From NCBI GenBank assembly GCA_031213475.1, contig JARUPZ010000018.1, positions 4,687,680 to 4,751,679 on the forward strand: 64,000 nucleotides of DNA, in the 5' to 3' direction. The translations under genes and the position numbers were made by a program. This document shows positions 1 through 11,673 of this stretch, in pieces. Within the stretch, counting starts at the first letter, position 1. The number at the start of each line of letters is the position of its first letter. The notes under the pieces are model-generated. The model ran no database searches. It was not told where the DNA came from and saw only the letters and a list, made by a program, of their open reading frames with translations. The stretch comes from Nereocystis luetkeana. Lineage: Eukaryota > Sar > Phaeophyceae > Laminariales > Laminariaceae.

Positions 1-19
1 TAACTATGGTCCCCCGTAA
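1..19 (+). mobile_element. TA-MITE, right-end fragment
   Basis: The window opens inside the right terminal repeat of a TA-MITE. The bases read into CCCCCGTAA and are followed by the TA target duplication at 20-21. The left part lies outside the window. Confidence 0.8.
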
Positions 20-196
20 TACATACATACGACGTACAGCAAAAGCAGTAGTATTAATAGTAGTAGAACACGAACGTGTATCTCCTATTTTTTCTTCGAT
101 CTTCGATGCTCTCGCAGAGCTTTTTTTGCTGTTGTTTGTTGTTGTGCACCAGGGAGCAACAAAGCTCATCATACAGTATACCTGGTATGTTTTTAA

Positions 197-290
197 CCCT
201 GCTTTTAGAACCGCAGTCCCGTTTTGGGGACAAACCAGCCAAATTTCAAATAGTTTGTCCCCAAAACGGGACTGCGGTTCTAAAGGGGGG
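197..290. mobile_element. TTAA-MITE (piggyBac-like hairpin element)
   Basis: A near-perfect hairpin. It starts CCCT right after TTAA (193-196), continues TTTTAGAACCGCAGTCCC, has GGGGACAAAC inside, and returns as GTTTGTCCCC and GGGACTGCGGTTCTAAAGGGG. The right-hand TTAA has decayed to TTGT. Ends of CCC...GGG bounded by TTAA are typical of non-autonomous piggyBac-type elements. There is no coding capacity. Confidence 0.85.
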
Positions 291-1576
291 TTGTATTACC
301 AGGTACCAGACGCCTCTCTCTCTAAAAAAAAAGGGTCATCGCGGCGCACGCGTGTGTTGTTGTTGTTCTCACATTATTAACTCACAATACAATGCAGTCC
401 GTGGTGTGTGTAGGATGCCGTTGGGTAGAAAGAACGGCCCAACTGCACATACTAACCTACCACCCTGGTACGTGATTATAACTATTATTAAAATCAATAA
501 ACCATACCCCGATACTTTGTATACGCGCACAACACACAACATATACAACGTGCACACGTGCACGCACATACGTACCTCTCGTCTCGCCTCGTTCGTTGTC
601 GGTCTTCGTCCTCGATACATCATCATCAAAAATGAAACGGCTACGAAACTTCCGAACAGCACAAGCCCTTTGTGTGGAACTCCACGCGGCGCACCGACGC
701 GGTGGAATCTCCACCCGATCGTTCTCTCATAGCATTCGACGACGGTGGACAGCAGTGGAACCTCGAAGGCCGATGCACACCGCCCCTGGTGGATCCACCA
801 ACACAACATGGCTCGCAAAAAAAAGAAAGAGCTTGTGAGGGAGCCCAACATCTGTGCTGTGTGATCTCATTGTTCGAAAGTGCGGTGGCAATCCGCCAAT
901 CGAGACGCGGAGACAGGTCACGACCCAGTATGTTCGAAATTGAAGTTTTGATTTGGCCATCAAAACTCGAGTGAAACAATAGTGAAACATGAGATATTTC
1001 TGACATGTAGATCCCGTGCCGACCACGCTCCTGTGGAGGAGGAGAAGAAGAAGAAGCTCTGTTGTACGCTAGACCCAGCATATTTGGGGACGAGAACTTC
1101 GACACTGGTTGATTTGATTGACTTGACGGGAAGATTCGCCTATGAAGCGCGTATGGGAGGCGCACAATAGAAGGATGTCGTTTGGGACGCATATCTGCAC
1201 CCTCATTAGCTTTTATCTTGCCGACGCATCCGGGTGAGCCCTATACACCGCACAAGACACCCACCACGGAAAGGCAAGCGACTCTCGAGCGACGTCTCCT
1301 CCGCAGCCCCGCAGTACTGCAAGTATTCGCCGCTGTCCTCGAGGTGAGACAAGAGTTAGTGTCGGCGGAGGCGCGTGTGTTACCTTTTTTGTCTGCTGTC
1401 GGTGAGGTTGTTGTTGTATACATACGCTTGCTCTCTCTCCTGTTTTGTTTTATGTACTTTGTATACCTCAGCCATCAAACAACAATATTTTTGCAACTTT
1501 TGTATGGGGGGTGATGAGTGCGAATGAAAAATCGATGGTAACAAGCAGTACAGCAGCGCCAACTCGTTGGTGCTGG

Positions 1577-1615
<39 letters not shown>

Positions 1616-2124
1616 AGGAACAAGAGCAGCGGAGAGGGAGCGAGAAAAAGAAGCTGAAGATACGTGGTTGGCACGAGAGAGCGATCGATACATGTACGCC
1701 ATTCTCTGATCGGCATCGTATAGGGAATGCCGATGATGATGATGATGCTCGAACGCGTGGTTGAATGCTCTGCCCCGCACCGGTGAACTTTTCGACCCCG
1801 GAGGAAGAAACCATATTAATATTTCGTCGTGAAATGATGACAGCCAGAACACACCATTTTATTTTTTTATTGTGCGTGGGTGTTGCGTTGATGTGTGTTG
1901 AAGCACCATCAAAGACAAGATGCTTGCTGCACGTATTACATACTCTCCCGGCGCGCGATGGCTGGATAAGCACGGCGCCCCACAAAGCCTCATCGATGCC
2001 CCTCTCCCACCGTCTCCCTCCTTCATGCGATCATCCGAAAAGGAATATCTTTTCTCTTGGAACTTCAGCATTAAGGAGCTGCAGGAGCAGTTGACGCACA
2101 CCGCAGTGCAAAAAAAAAATAGAA
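291..2124. other. No gene recognised; upstream of RWP-RK gene
   Basis: I find no protein family here. Long frames on either strand lack family motifs and several are driven by a CTG repeat near 1.6 kb. The region should hold the promoter and any 5' untranslated exon of the RWP-RK gene, but I cannot place a TATA box or transcription start. A TGA at 2092-2094 closes the reading frame upstream of the first ATG. Confidence 0.5.
1575..1615. repeat. (CTG)n microsatellite
   Basis: About a dozen uninterrupted CTG/GCT units. The poly-Gln, poly-Ala and poly-Leu tracts that it would encode in different frames are not evidence of a gene. Confidence 0.95.
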
Positions 2125-2367
2125 ATGTCCAACGGAGCGAGAGACAGGGCGGCGGCGCCATCAAACCGCCGGTCCAGAAGCAGCAACGCCGCGCCTGCGA
2201 ACCTCGATCCGCCACCCCGCCTTTCCATCCCTGAAGAGCCCCCCAAGGTGCCGCGCAGGCCCCCTAGCAAGGGCAACAAGCGAGAAACGCTGGCGGACAT
2301 CGCGAAGCGCATCCCCGTGCAGCTGATGAGGCAGTACTTTAACTACCCTCTGAGGTCGGCGGCCGAG
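2125..2367 (+). CDS. RWP-RK domain protein, exon 1
   Basis: First visible exon of a plant/algal-type RWP-RK transcription factor, a nuclear DNA-binding family tied to nitrogen response and gamete or sex programmes in other lineages. It encodes 81 residues. An Arg/Pro/Ala-rich leader (1-50) is followed by the first half of the domain (about 57-81), with a helix around IPVQLMRQYFNYPL and the conserved AAE. The ATG at 2125 is the first after an in-frame TGA at 2092. The exon ends on a codon boundary (GAG) before GTATGT. Joining to 3800 restores the family pattern AAE-xxxxSVTTLKRLCRRHG across the junction, which is strong support for the splice. An upstream exon cannot be excluded. The specific function is not deducible. 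Confidence 0.85.
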
Positions 2368-3799
2368 GTATGTTGACGACAACAGAGAGAAAAAAAAGTA
2401 CCTGGTAGAAAAACTGAGAGAAAGAAAACAACGTTTTTTTGGGGACGTGAAAACACGCACTTGAGGTTGTTGATTGTCGTGCAGGCTGAAGGTTGGATTG
2501 CTTGTGTGTGCTGTCGGGCTGGGGCAGAGCAGTTGGAGGGGGGGAGAGGGGTGGGGGGGGTAGCTGCGCCTAGGGAGGGGTGCATGTGGCCGATAGATTA
2601 TGTCATCGTTGCGTTGTCGGTGTTGTTTGGCTTTCTCCTAATTAAAACGTTGATGTCTTTTTTCTGTGATTCATGAATGAGCGTTTTTTTTCTCTCCGTA
2701 AAATGTGCATATAACGAGCACCTGGTACGTATTTCAGTTCCACTTCATTCAACCCGGCTAAACTTCCTTTCAGATACTCTACGTGCACCTATATACTACG
2801 GCTATATCTGAAGATAGATGTTATTAAAAAAGTGTGTAGTTTTATTATATAGATGTAGTGTACCGTTATGTTTTCTTTTACTGGCTCTCGCTCTTGTCGC
2901 CTTTTTTTTCCAACATCGCAGCACATGCCACAAGATGTCAAGCAAGGCGCGGCGCCGACTGTCGTATCCCAGTTATTTCTTCTTTTTTGCTTCCTCCCCT
3001 TTCTTCCTCCGCTTGTCGGCGGCTTCTCGAGACTGTCGTCGTCGATACCTTCTTCACCTACTGCAACTTCTTGAAACCTACTCGTACTCGTCCATTTTAT
3101 GTCTGGAATGACTGGTTTGCTGTAAAGCTACCACGAGTACGTTGTTCAGCTCCCGAAATGTTGATTATTTTCCGCAGTCTCCCGAATAACCACCAGCAAG
3201 CAGGTTATGTTTGCGGGACATGTGCAATGTGCAACAGAAACTCGTGTGGTTGTATGTAACCCCCCCCCCACTCCCGTGAGCAGTTGCATAGCGCATCAAC
3301 AACCAGTGCCTGTGACCCTGCGCGCGCGCAACGTTTATTCGGTGTGGCGCGCGAAGCGGCACCGCGCGTACTTTGCCGTGTGTCGCTAAAAATGCGGCGG
3401 CAGATTTTGTACGCGCAAAATCCAATATGTGGCCATTCTTATCCTCACACCGGCACGATTTTTTTTTCCGTTTACTGATATCATGAAGCCTACAGCAGTA
3501 TCTCTTAAAATGAACATGATTCGTTGCTATCATAACCTCTCTTATGCTTCCCCCAGGGTGCCTTCTTTTATCTATCCACAGCAGCAGTGCCTGTCGCCAC
3601 ATGGTATTTTTTTTGTTTTTCGTTTTTTTTTCAGAAGCTTCGCGGGGTGATAAATATCATGATCTCAGCAGTGTCTAAGGTATACCCCGATTTTAATGTG
3701 TTTGGTATGTCGTGTCTGTGTGACATCCTGCGTAAGCTAACTCTTCCCCCTCCCTCCCTTCCCTATTTGTTCCTCTATGGTTCCCTGCGCACCAACCAG
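2368..3799 (+). other. Intron 1 of the RWP-RK gene
   Basis: A phase-0 intron with donor GTATGT at 2368 and acceptor ACCAACCAG ending at 3799, preceded by a pyrimidine-rich stretch (3750-3790). It splits the RWP-RK domain. A TACCTGGTA motif lies about 25 bases after the donor. No nested gene is seen. Confidence 0.8.
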
Positions 3800-4000
3800 G
3801 CAATGCACATATCTGTGACTACGCTGAAGCGCCTCTGTCGCCGACATGGCGTGAAGCGGTGGCCGCACCGCCAGATAAGCGGCATAAACAGGGCGCTCAA
3901 TGATCTTGAGAACCAGCACCAGGCGGCCGGCGAGGGAGACAACGGGGCCGTTGCCGACCAGCTGCGCCAGCTGCACCGACGCAGAGAAGTCATCATCGAG
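3800..4000 (+). CDS. RWP-RK domain protein, exon 2 (RWP-RK core)
   Basis: It encodes 67 residues (protein positions 82-148). The core of the domain is here: SVTTLKRLCRRHGVKRWPHRQ, with the signature RWPHRQ at about 101-106. Gln replaces the final Lys of the classical RWPxRK, a variant I associate with stramenopile members. A charged helix follows (NRALNDLENQHQ, then RQLHRRREVIIE), plausibly a short coiled coil as in RKD-type proteins. Both borders are phase 0 (acceptor ...CAG at 3799, donor GTGCGT at 4001). There is no GAF or PB1 domain in what is visible, so it resembles the small RKD/MID-type group rather than NIN-like proteins. Confidence 0.9.
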
Positions 4001-6536
4001 GTGCGTCTCTCGAAACACCCCGTCCCCCCCATGGCGATGATGATCAACATCGTGTTGATTGATCCTGGCGGCGGCTCAATGCGTTTGGGTTGCACGTTGC
4101 GCATCCATCCACGCGCTGGTACGCTCACTACTCTGTATTAATATACTCGAATGACGTAATGCGGCAGACCGCTGCTGGCTGCAGCAGTAGTGTCGCGTGC
4201 TGATATTGTTGTTGCTCTCGTCAGGAGTACACAAAATCATCAATCCCATAATATTTGACTCTTCTCAGTGTTAACTCACGTACTCGTATGAATATACGAT
4301 GTTGCTGCACAAGGTACGCAGTTACAGGCGATACGCGCGGACGTATACTCGTACGTAATGTTTTCATTATTGACGTTTCTTTTTGTGGTTTTTGGCGGCG
4401 AATAAAAAAGAGAAACATCATACCTGGTAATAAATATATTAAAAAACAGATATCAGGTATATAGGCAAAAAAAAAACACGTTCGCGTGCCCCGCGCGCGC
4501 AGGCAGCCCGGTTGAATATCACGACTGCAGGTCTTTTTTCTTCTCACGTCACTGGTATTCTGGCTTTTCTTTTTCAGGCGCCTCTTTTCGCCGCCCGGAG
4601 TGTCGCCCACTTATTAACAGACGGATTTTCTTTTCGGTGACTTGACGCGCTTCTTTAGGCGAACAACAGCACGTGAGCCAATGTTGCAGCAGTGGCGATC
4701 CTTGACGTTGTGATCGTGCTCCCCTGGCACGCTCCCGTCTCGCACGAAGGGCCGTTGCGTGATCGTACGTACCTGGTACATCTTTTTTCATAGGGGGGGG
4801 GGGGGAGGGGAGGACCCCCGGGCATACGCTCTAAAATTATCACAGAATGTTTACCCTCGCGTATATTTTCTACAGCTGTACGTATGACACCAACCTCTCG
4901 AATATTGGATCGTACGTCATACTTTCGCAGATGTGGTACTTTTTTCTGCGAGACATACTCACAGCAGAGCAAACCGACAGCAGCAGTGTTAATTAAGTCT
5001 CCGGAGTGCCTGCGATTCTGACGGCAAGCCCCGGCTGGCACACCGCACGCCGACGAGTACTCCTCTGTGCTCGTTCTACGGTTGTTTGTAGTCGGTGAAT
5101 GGCGGCGGGGATGTTTTTGGTCGCCGGCGAGCCCCATGGCCTTGGTGCACGACATAGTTGGCATTTGCCCACGCCACACCGTACCTCTAAAAATGCATAC
5201 GACCGATACTTGATGTGTACCAGGCGTGTGTAGACTACCCGGACGAGTGATGGCATACTAGTCGTTCCTGGCAGTTGTGTACCTGGTTTGTGCCCCTATC
5301 CTCTTTTATACTCCACCTGGTATATATTTAACATACCGCCGGGAATTGTAGGCCGTTCATGAGCGCATGTTATTTTACATACCCCTTTTTTCGGTTCAGG
5401 TATGTACCCGGATGCTTGTCTGTAGAAGTTGCACTATTTCTGCAGCGCTACCTCAACGCCACGGATACTTGAAGAGAGTACTGCTGTACGTACCGTCAGT
5501 AGTACTGTAACTGGCGCTGTGAGTGTTGTGCTGCAGCAGTGTCTTCTCTGTGTTGCGGTCCTCACCCGTCGCGATGCGCCCATTGGCGCGTGCTGGCCAC
5601 ACGACTACAACATATATATATTCGTGTTTCGTCCTCGTAACTCTCCTTGGGTTCATGGTCTTGTTGTGGCGGTGCTGGGTTGGGGAGTGTACATGGAACG
5701 CACGCTCATGCTGTGGATGCTGAGATGCTTTATGGCTGCTCTCTGCTGCGCATGATATTGATACGCATGCGATCGTTCGGCGCTTCGGCACGCCCACGCG
5801 GAAAGTTCAATTTGGTGTACATACACCACCTGTTGATAATATGAGTACGTACTCGGTACATGTTTTAATACCAGGTACCTGGTATTTAATACGATATGTA
5901 TGTCTACCTGGCATGTGTCGTTTCGGGGATGCTCGTAAAACGAATGCACGCTGTCCAGGCAAGTGAGTGACTGACTGACTACGTGATGCTGCAAATTATG
6001 TTGCGGCGCTCACTAATTGCTCGGTTGGTGCGGCCCATTCGCATTTTCCACTATTTCTGACTGTATTTCGTTACTCTTATCGCTTTCCTTCCTTCCTTCC
6101 TTCCTTCCTTCCTTGCTTCCTTCCTTCCTTCCTTCCTTCCTTCCTTCCTTCCTTCCTTCCTTGCTTGCTTGCTCGCTTCCTTCCTTCCTTCCTTCCTTCC
6201 TTCCTTCCTTCCTTCCTTCCTTCCTTCCTTCCTTCCTTCCTTCCTTCCTTCCTTCCTTCCTTCCTTCCTTCCTTCCTTCCTTCCTTCCTTCCTTCCTTCC
6301 TTCCTTCCTTCCTTCCTTCCTTCCTTCCTTCCTTCCTTCCTTCCTTCCTTCCTTCCTTCCTTCCTTCCTTCCTTCCTTCCTTCCTTCCTTCCTTCCTTCC
6401 TTCCTTCCTTCCTTCCTTCCTTCCTTCCTTCCTTCCTTCCTTCCTTCCTCAACCCCTCGACTTGGGACGTCCGTGTCACCCCCACCACCATCCACCACGA
6501 CGGTATACACGCACGGTATCGTAGCTTGCTTTCGAG
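4001..6536 (+). other. Intron 2 of the RWP-RK gene (proposed)
   Basis: The donor is GTGCGT at 4001. The proposed acceptor is the pyrimidine-rich stretch ending TTTCGAG at 6536, which opens the long 3' frame in phase 0. Other possible acceptors (for example TTTTTCAG near 4577) could add small exons, but the frames after them close quickly. It contains several TACCWGGTA motifs (4422, 4769, 5868) and, next to the acceptor, a 364-bp TTCC repeat. Confidence 0.5.
6086..6449 (+). repeat. (TTCC)n microsatellite, ~364 bp
   Basis: About 90 TTCC units with a few TTGC interruptions near 6113 and 6160-6178. It lies in the presumed intron 2, only ~90 bases from the proposed acceptor. On the minus strand it gives an artefactual Lys-Glu-Gly-Arg repeat protein. 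Its length is likely to vary between individuals. Confidence 0.97.
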
Positions 6537-7799
6537 AGCGACGAGGAAGCGAGCCGGAAGGGACTGACGGACGCCCCCCCCCCCGCCGCCCACAAGCGCG
6601 GCCACCGCGCCACCGCCTCGTCGGACAGCAGCAGCTGCGCAAGTAGCAGCAGCGCGTTGAGCACACCGTCCTCCTCGCCGCGCCCGCGCGCGGACTCGCT
6701 GGCGGAAGCGCCTGGATCTCCGGGCTCGGCAACTTCAATCGGTGACAGCAGCAAGCCCACGGCGGCGTGGTGGCAGCCCGCCGCCGCTGCTCCGGGAATC
6801 GACGACTCGTTTTTATCGAGCGGGCCATGTAAGGCCTCAAGCAGCGCTAAAGCTCGTGCGAGCAACGCAACAAAAGCCAAAACTGCCATCGGCAGCGTCG
6901 GTGCTGAGGTTGGTGGTGCTGCTGTTGGTGTGGATGCGGATGCCGCTGTTGGTGTCGGTGCGGGTTCTGTTGGTGGTGGTGGCGGCGGTGTGCGTGCGGG
7001 TGCCGGCGTGAGGCGTCCCCGCCGCTCCCCTGGTTCCGCCGCGGGGTCTACTGCGGCGTCCGGTTCCTCCAGGAGCGGCGGAAGTAAAACCGCGCGCACG
7101 CAGAGATCGTCCGCAATGTTCGGAAATATTCCGCGCCCGGGGAAGGCCCGGACGACGGCTCACCAGCGCCGGAAGAGCGGCAACGACATCGCCCCCGTCG
7201 TGACCGGGGCAGTGAGGAGATACTCCGTCTCTGCGCCCTCCACTTCCCCTTCTGCGTTCGCGGGAGGCGTTTCTTCTCCGGGCCCGTCCCGGATGTCGGT
7301 GAGCGGTGGCGTGGGCGGTGGAGGAGGGATGGCGATCCCGGGCTGCCATCAGTTGACTGCGTCGGCGGCGGCAGGGGTTGCCGCTGCTGCGGCCGCCGCG
7401 GGGCGGACGGTCTGCGGGAGCAATATGTTCGACCAGGGCGTGCAGGTGAACCAACAGATGGACGACCTGGCCGCCCTGGGCGACCTCCTTTTCGGCCCCG
7501 ACGAGACGGCGGCCGCCGCGGCCGCGGAAGCGAAAGGCGGCGGTTTCTTGGCGATATATCCAGAAATCTTCTCGCCGAGCTCCTCCTCCTCCTCCTCCTC
7601 CTCCCAGCAGTGGTCTCACGGCGTGCCCTTCTGCCCACCCGGGGTGTTCTCCCACGACCAGTCTTTGCTCGGCGCGCCCTCCTCTTTCGCATCCCACGAC
7701 CACGGATTTCTAACCGGGATGGCGTTTTCGAACTGGGGTGGCCTCGGGAGCGACCGAAATGGTATGGGCGCTCCCCATAGTAGTGTTGGGCCATTGTAA
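6537..7799 (+). CDS. RWP-RK protein, proposed 3' terminal exon (low-complexity C-terminus)
   Basis: An open frame of 420 codons with high GC and strong codon bias, ending TAA at 7797-7799. It begins SDEEASRKGLTDAPPP and continues through Ser/Pro/Ala/Gly-rich linkers, a basic stretch (HQRRKSGND), poly-Ala and poly-Ser tracts, and an acidic-hydrophobic segment MDDLAALGDLLFGPDE near 7459-7506 that resembles a transactivation motif. I assign it to the upstream exons because strand, phase and spacing fit. An in-frame TAG at 6522-6524 means the acceptor lies to its right. It could instead be a separate gene. cDNA would decide. The predicted whole protein is about 568 residues. Confidence 0.6.
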   Translation, partial: SDEEASRKGLTDAPPPAAHKRGHRATASSDSSSCASSSSALSTPSSSPRPRADSLAEAPGSPGSATSIGDSSKPTAAWWQPAAAAPGIDDSFLSSGPCKASSSAKARASNATKAKTAIGSVGAEVGGAAVGVDADAAVGVGAGSVGGGGGGVRAGAGVRRPRRSPGSAAGSTAASGSSRSGGSKTARTQRSSAMFGNIPRPGKARTTAHQRRKSGNDIAPVVTGAVRRYSVSAPSTSPSAFAGGVSSPGPSRMSVSGGVGGGGGMAIPGCHQLTASAAAGVAAAAAAAGRTVCGSNMFDQGVQVNQQMDDLAALGDLLFGPDETAAAAAAEAKGGGFLAIYPEIFSPSSSSSSSSSQQWSHGVPFCPPGVFSHDQSLLGAPSSFASHDHGFLTGMAFSNWGGLGSDRNGMGAPHSSVGPL

Positions 7800-8111
7800 C
7801 TCACACCCCTCCCCCCGATCAAGCCAATTGATGCTGGAGGGAGTGCAAGGTAGATAACAAAAACGGTACATGCTGCGAATGTTGGTGGTGCATACTACTG
7901 ACGGCCCTTTGGTCAAGGTTCAAGGATGACAAGAGCATCGCGCTTCATGTGTCAGCGTTGCGTAAGCCACCGTGTCCCACCGTGCAGATAGTATCCCGCC
8001 GGTTTTTGTTTGTTTTTTTTGTTTTGCCTGCCAGCCTGCCTGCCCGCTCTCTTTTGCTTCATTACCTTCGTTGTGGTGTTCCAGAGGTTGATGTTGCTCT
8101 TTTCTCGTCAG

Positions 8112-8273
8112 GTTGAGGAATCTTTCGCCTTACAAAAAAAGCACACAGCACACATTTATCGCGCTCTCGAAGTCGGACTTGGGGAAAAAACAAGAACGAC
8201 GACTGCAGACATTGAGCCAAGAGTGTTGTTTCAGCTAATGAAACTTTTGAAAAGAGCCAAGAAAATTTACTAG
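8112..8273 (+). other. Possible short exon, 53 codons
   Basis: After an acceptor-like TTTCTCGTCAG, a frame runs VEESFALQKKHTAHIYRALE... to LFQLMKLLKRAKKIY and a TAG at 8271-8273. The composition is protein-like (amphipathic, Lys/Leu-rich) and free of low complexity, unlike the flanks. It could be an alternative last exon or chance. No family is recognised. Confidence 0.25.
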
Positions 8274-8646
8274 GGTCCACAAGCGAGGAGAACTCGGGGA
8301 GGCGTATCTCCCCGCAGCGATCGTTGGCTTGTTTCGGTGTTTCCATTCCTAAGGAAGGCATTTCGTTCTTGATTAAAAAAATTGCGTGATTTGGTGTATG
8401 TTTTGATTTCGCCGGGGGGGCCACAATCGCTCTATCGCGCTTTTTTTTTGTTGGCACAAATTAGAAAGAGTATTTGATGCGCTTGGGTCTGGACGGGGAA
8501 AGGAGACATACGTTGTGCATAGAGGAGCAGATATCGAGGGGTATGACCAGGTTAAACAGTAGTTCTGTTTCGTTACGGCTCGCCGAGCGGTGATGGTGTG
8601 ATATTATAGTTTTTCTTTCTTCACCGCTGCGGCGAGCAGCGAGTTC

Positions 8647-8683
8647 GGGGAGGGGGGGGGGGGGGGGCGGGGGCGGGGGGGGG
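8647..8683 (+). repeat. G-rich homopolymer tract
   Basis: A run of G broken only by an A and two C residues. It has potential to form a G-quadruplex. It is one of many G or C homopolymers in the window. Confidence 0.9.
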
Positions 8684-11269
8684 TCAAAGTAGTAGGGATA
8701 TTTTTAAGCTCGTGCTTCCAGGTCGTGGTTTGCTCGGTGGCGCCTCTTTATTTTATTTTTGGACACGCTCGAAAAGGAGAAAGAAGAGCAAGAGGGCTAT
8801 ATGTCCGATTTTTGCCATCGATTACACCCCCGCCTTTTCCGTTTCCCACCACCAGAAGAAAGGGCGGTAGGTGAGTGAGTAGTGATGAGTGGTAGTGGTG
8901 TTTTTTTTTTTTTCGTTTCCTTTTAGTTATCGGGTTCAGTTGTTCAACTTAGGCAAGAATGCAAAACAAAAACAAAAAAAACGTTTACGCTCGAACCTTT
9001 GGGGGGGGAAAAAAACGGATGTAGTCGGCATATGTAGGGGGTGTGTCGGTGATAGACAAACAAAAAAAAACTCTTTCCCCAACCCCTGGCAAAGTTTGAG
9101 GGCCGACAGCGGCAACGAGGCAAAAAAAGGCCAACGCGCGCGCCCGGCGCTCGGTGCGTGCGTGAACCCTGGGATATAAGATTATTCTCCTTGCGTGTGT
9201 GTGAGTGAATGGATGAAACTGAACCGTGAATCTGAATGAAGGCCCAGCTCCTTTTACTTTTATTAGTTCCTTGTGCGTCTACTAGTGCATACGTGGAACA
9301 TCGTTCGGCCATGGTCAGGTGGTGGGGGGTGGTGGGGGGGAGGGGGGCGGGACGGGGTCTATCTGAGCGTCACTTAAATAGGTACATGTACGTGTGTTAC
9401 CCGTGAGAATACGTTGTCCGCCGTTACAAGGGGTTTTGGGTGCAAGGATTTGCCCCTTCCGTCCTTGAAAATCCAACCAAAAGCATGGATAGCTGCGATT
9501 ATTATAGGAGACCGGCTTTTTTGGGCGCGTCGCGTCAAGGCCTCTTTCGGCCGTAACATACTAGTTTTAGTGTACTGGGGTGGTCAGCCGAGGGGTAAAG
9601 ATCTAAACCCGCGCTTCTCCCACGTATATATGAAGCATCTTGGACCAAACGTGGCTTTTATGATTGATGCATGCAGTGAGTGAGTGTGTTGGTGTCGCGC
9701 GCTGCGCTGCGTTTTTTTGCCAATTGGCACGCACGCCTCTCCGACTGTAACGAGCGATGCTATGCTACGGGTAAACGATGCCGAGCGATGATGTTGCGGG
9801 GCCATCGATGGTGGATGCCATAGATAGCCATAGAAAACAGAGCGCTTGATAACGAGTGAGAAATGAGTGGAGAATGTCCTCGCGTGTTTTTTTTCTGTCG
9901 AGCGCGTCGTGCGTCGCTACGACGTACACGACGGAGAGTTGAGAAGGAGTAGCCCCGTTGGGTAGGGTTGCTGAGGAAATAGCTCCGGAGCTTACCCACA
10001 CCTACTGCTCGCAGTGCACGTTTTCAGAAAAAATCGTCTAGGGTCTGTCCGTGTAGGGTATATATCCTCTTGTGGGTGCCTCGCGGTTACCCCTCACTTA
10101 CCCGAGTATGACCCGAACAACGAGGCTTGTTGCTCGGGTGGGTACCCCAGAGTTCGTATGTACCCTACTGGTATATGCTAAACAAACCCAAAAATTGTGC
10201 CGATGTTTGCGGTGATTAGTGAGTAAGAGATGTTGTACGTTTGACCAAGCGTGGGTTTTTTAGCCAGAGGCACCTCGAGTCTACATGGATTTTGCATGAC
10301 TTGCCTGTATGTACGTATTATGCATCGTCGTTGGTTCAAAATGGTGGTACCACACGTTCGTTCGTGTAGTATATCTTCCCCTCGAAAGCCCGCTGGCCCA
10401 CTCAATTCCGAACGACAGCAGTAGAGAAGTCGAGGTTATCTTTTTATATTATTGAATATGAAGATATGTTTCCTTGTCCCCCCCCCCCCCCCCAAGAGGC
10501 ACACTCGGCGGCCTTCATATGGACTACGTACACAGCAGTTTTTCGTATAGATACGTATATACCAGGTACTTGTTTTTGTATTTTTTTTTTCGTGTTTTGC
10601 TTTGTTTGACCTTATAATATATATTGTCTGTTGCCCGTTCTGTGAAATGATTCTACCAGCTTCGATTGGCTGCTTTTCTTGTCACGGAAGTCTATGCATA
10701 GACTGCCACCCTGTCCATATTTGTATGGATCGTTTTGCCATCAACATGATACTCTTAATAGTAAAGACGAACATATATATATACCAGGTATATAGTATCG
10801 GGACGGAGAGGTATTTCATGCTCGGTTCTTTGTCCCTCGATTGGCTTGACTCATCTCTGTTGTCATGTTGAGATTGTTCGGGTCCCTATACTCGTGCCTA
10901 AACCCTCTCTATTTGTACCTGGTATATTACTGCATGCACATGCGTGACATGGATGCGTGGGATGTAAACCAGTGCGAATGTTGCCATGAGTTGGCGTACC
11001 AGTAGGGGTGGGTACGAACGTTGTAACTTCGCAGCATTTCTCTATATTAAAAGCTAGATTTAGCCAAAACATGGAAAGAAAAAGGACTTGGACTGGAGAA
11101 CACCCACACGCACAGATGCTTCAGACTGCACGACACGCCTCTTACGTAGCTGCATAATAGGGCTGTCTGTCGATCGGAGCCGATTCCAGTATAGCTGACC
11201 ACTCATTCGAGAAAATGGCTTGGGACACACTACTACTACAGTACGAGAGAACGGGACTACAACATTTAA

Positions 11270-11358
11270 CCCTTTTAGAACCGCAGTCCCATAGGTGGGG
11301 ACAAACCACTCAATTTCAAGTAGTTTGTCCCCAAAACGGGACTGCGGTTCTAAAGGGG
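11270..11358. mobile_element. TTAA-MITE
   Basis: An intact copy flanked by TTAA on both sides (11266-11269 and 11359-11362). The ends are CCCTTTTAGAACCGCAGTCCC-type and its complement, and the interior pairs as a hairpin. Confidence 0.92.
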
Positions 11359-11673
11359 TTAAGATCGCCTAGTAAGGCGGTTGTGTGCTGGAGCGGATTG
11401 GCCAGAGCAATATTACCGCCATTTTTAGGGAAGCCGCCTTATTCATTCCAGGTAGTGAGTGCACTTTCCTAATCGCGGCAAACGATTTTGACCGCTTCAA
11501 ATCGGGATACCGCCTCAGTATAGGGGAACCCCTACTGCAATGCTGAACATTAGTTGATCGGGTCTGATTGGCCTATAGGGTCAAGGTTTAGTTATTGCGT
11601 CTCGTACACCAGTGACCCTAACACACTTTCTCGATAATATGTGGTTCAAAATACACATGAATAAGCACCTGGT

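Larger units (their letters stand above)
7800..11269. other. Mostly featureless flank downstream of the RWP-RK gene
   Basis: The first part should hold the 3' untranslated region and polyadenylation site. No protein family is recognisable. It holds one exon-like frame (8112-8273), G- and C-homopolymers (8647-8683 and about 10482-10495) and TACCWGGTA motifs at 10559, 10782 and 10914. A Cys-rich frame near 10602-10871 lacks regular metal-ligand spacing. Confidence 0.5.

Noticed and set aside
1380..1985. A 201-residue minus-strand frame with Ser and Gln tracts
   Set aside because: Driven by the CTG repeat; nothing outside the tract resembles a protein family.
6013..6840. A 275-residue Lys-Glu-Gly-Arg repeat protein on the minus strand
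   Set aside because: It is the translation of the TTCC microsatellite; the flanks belong to other features.
10602..10871. A Cys/His-rich frame that could suggest a zinc finger
   Set aside because: Cys spacing (CPFCE, CFSCHGSLCIDC) does not fit a known finger and no flanking exon is seen.
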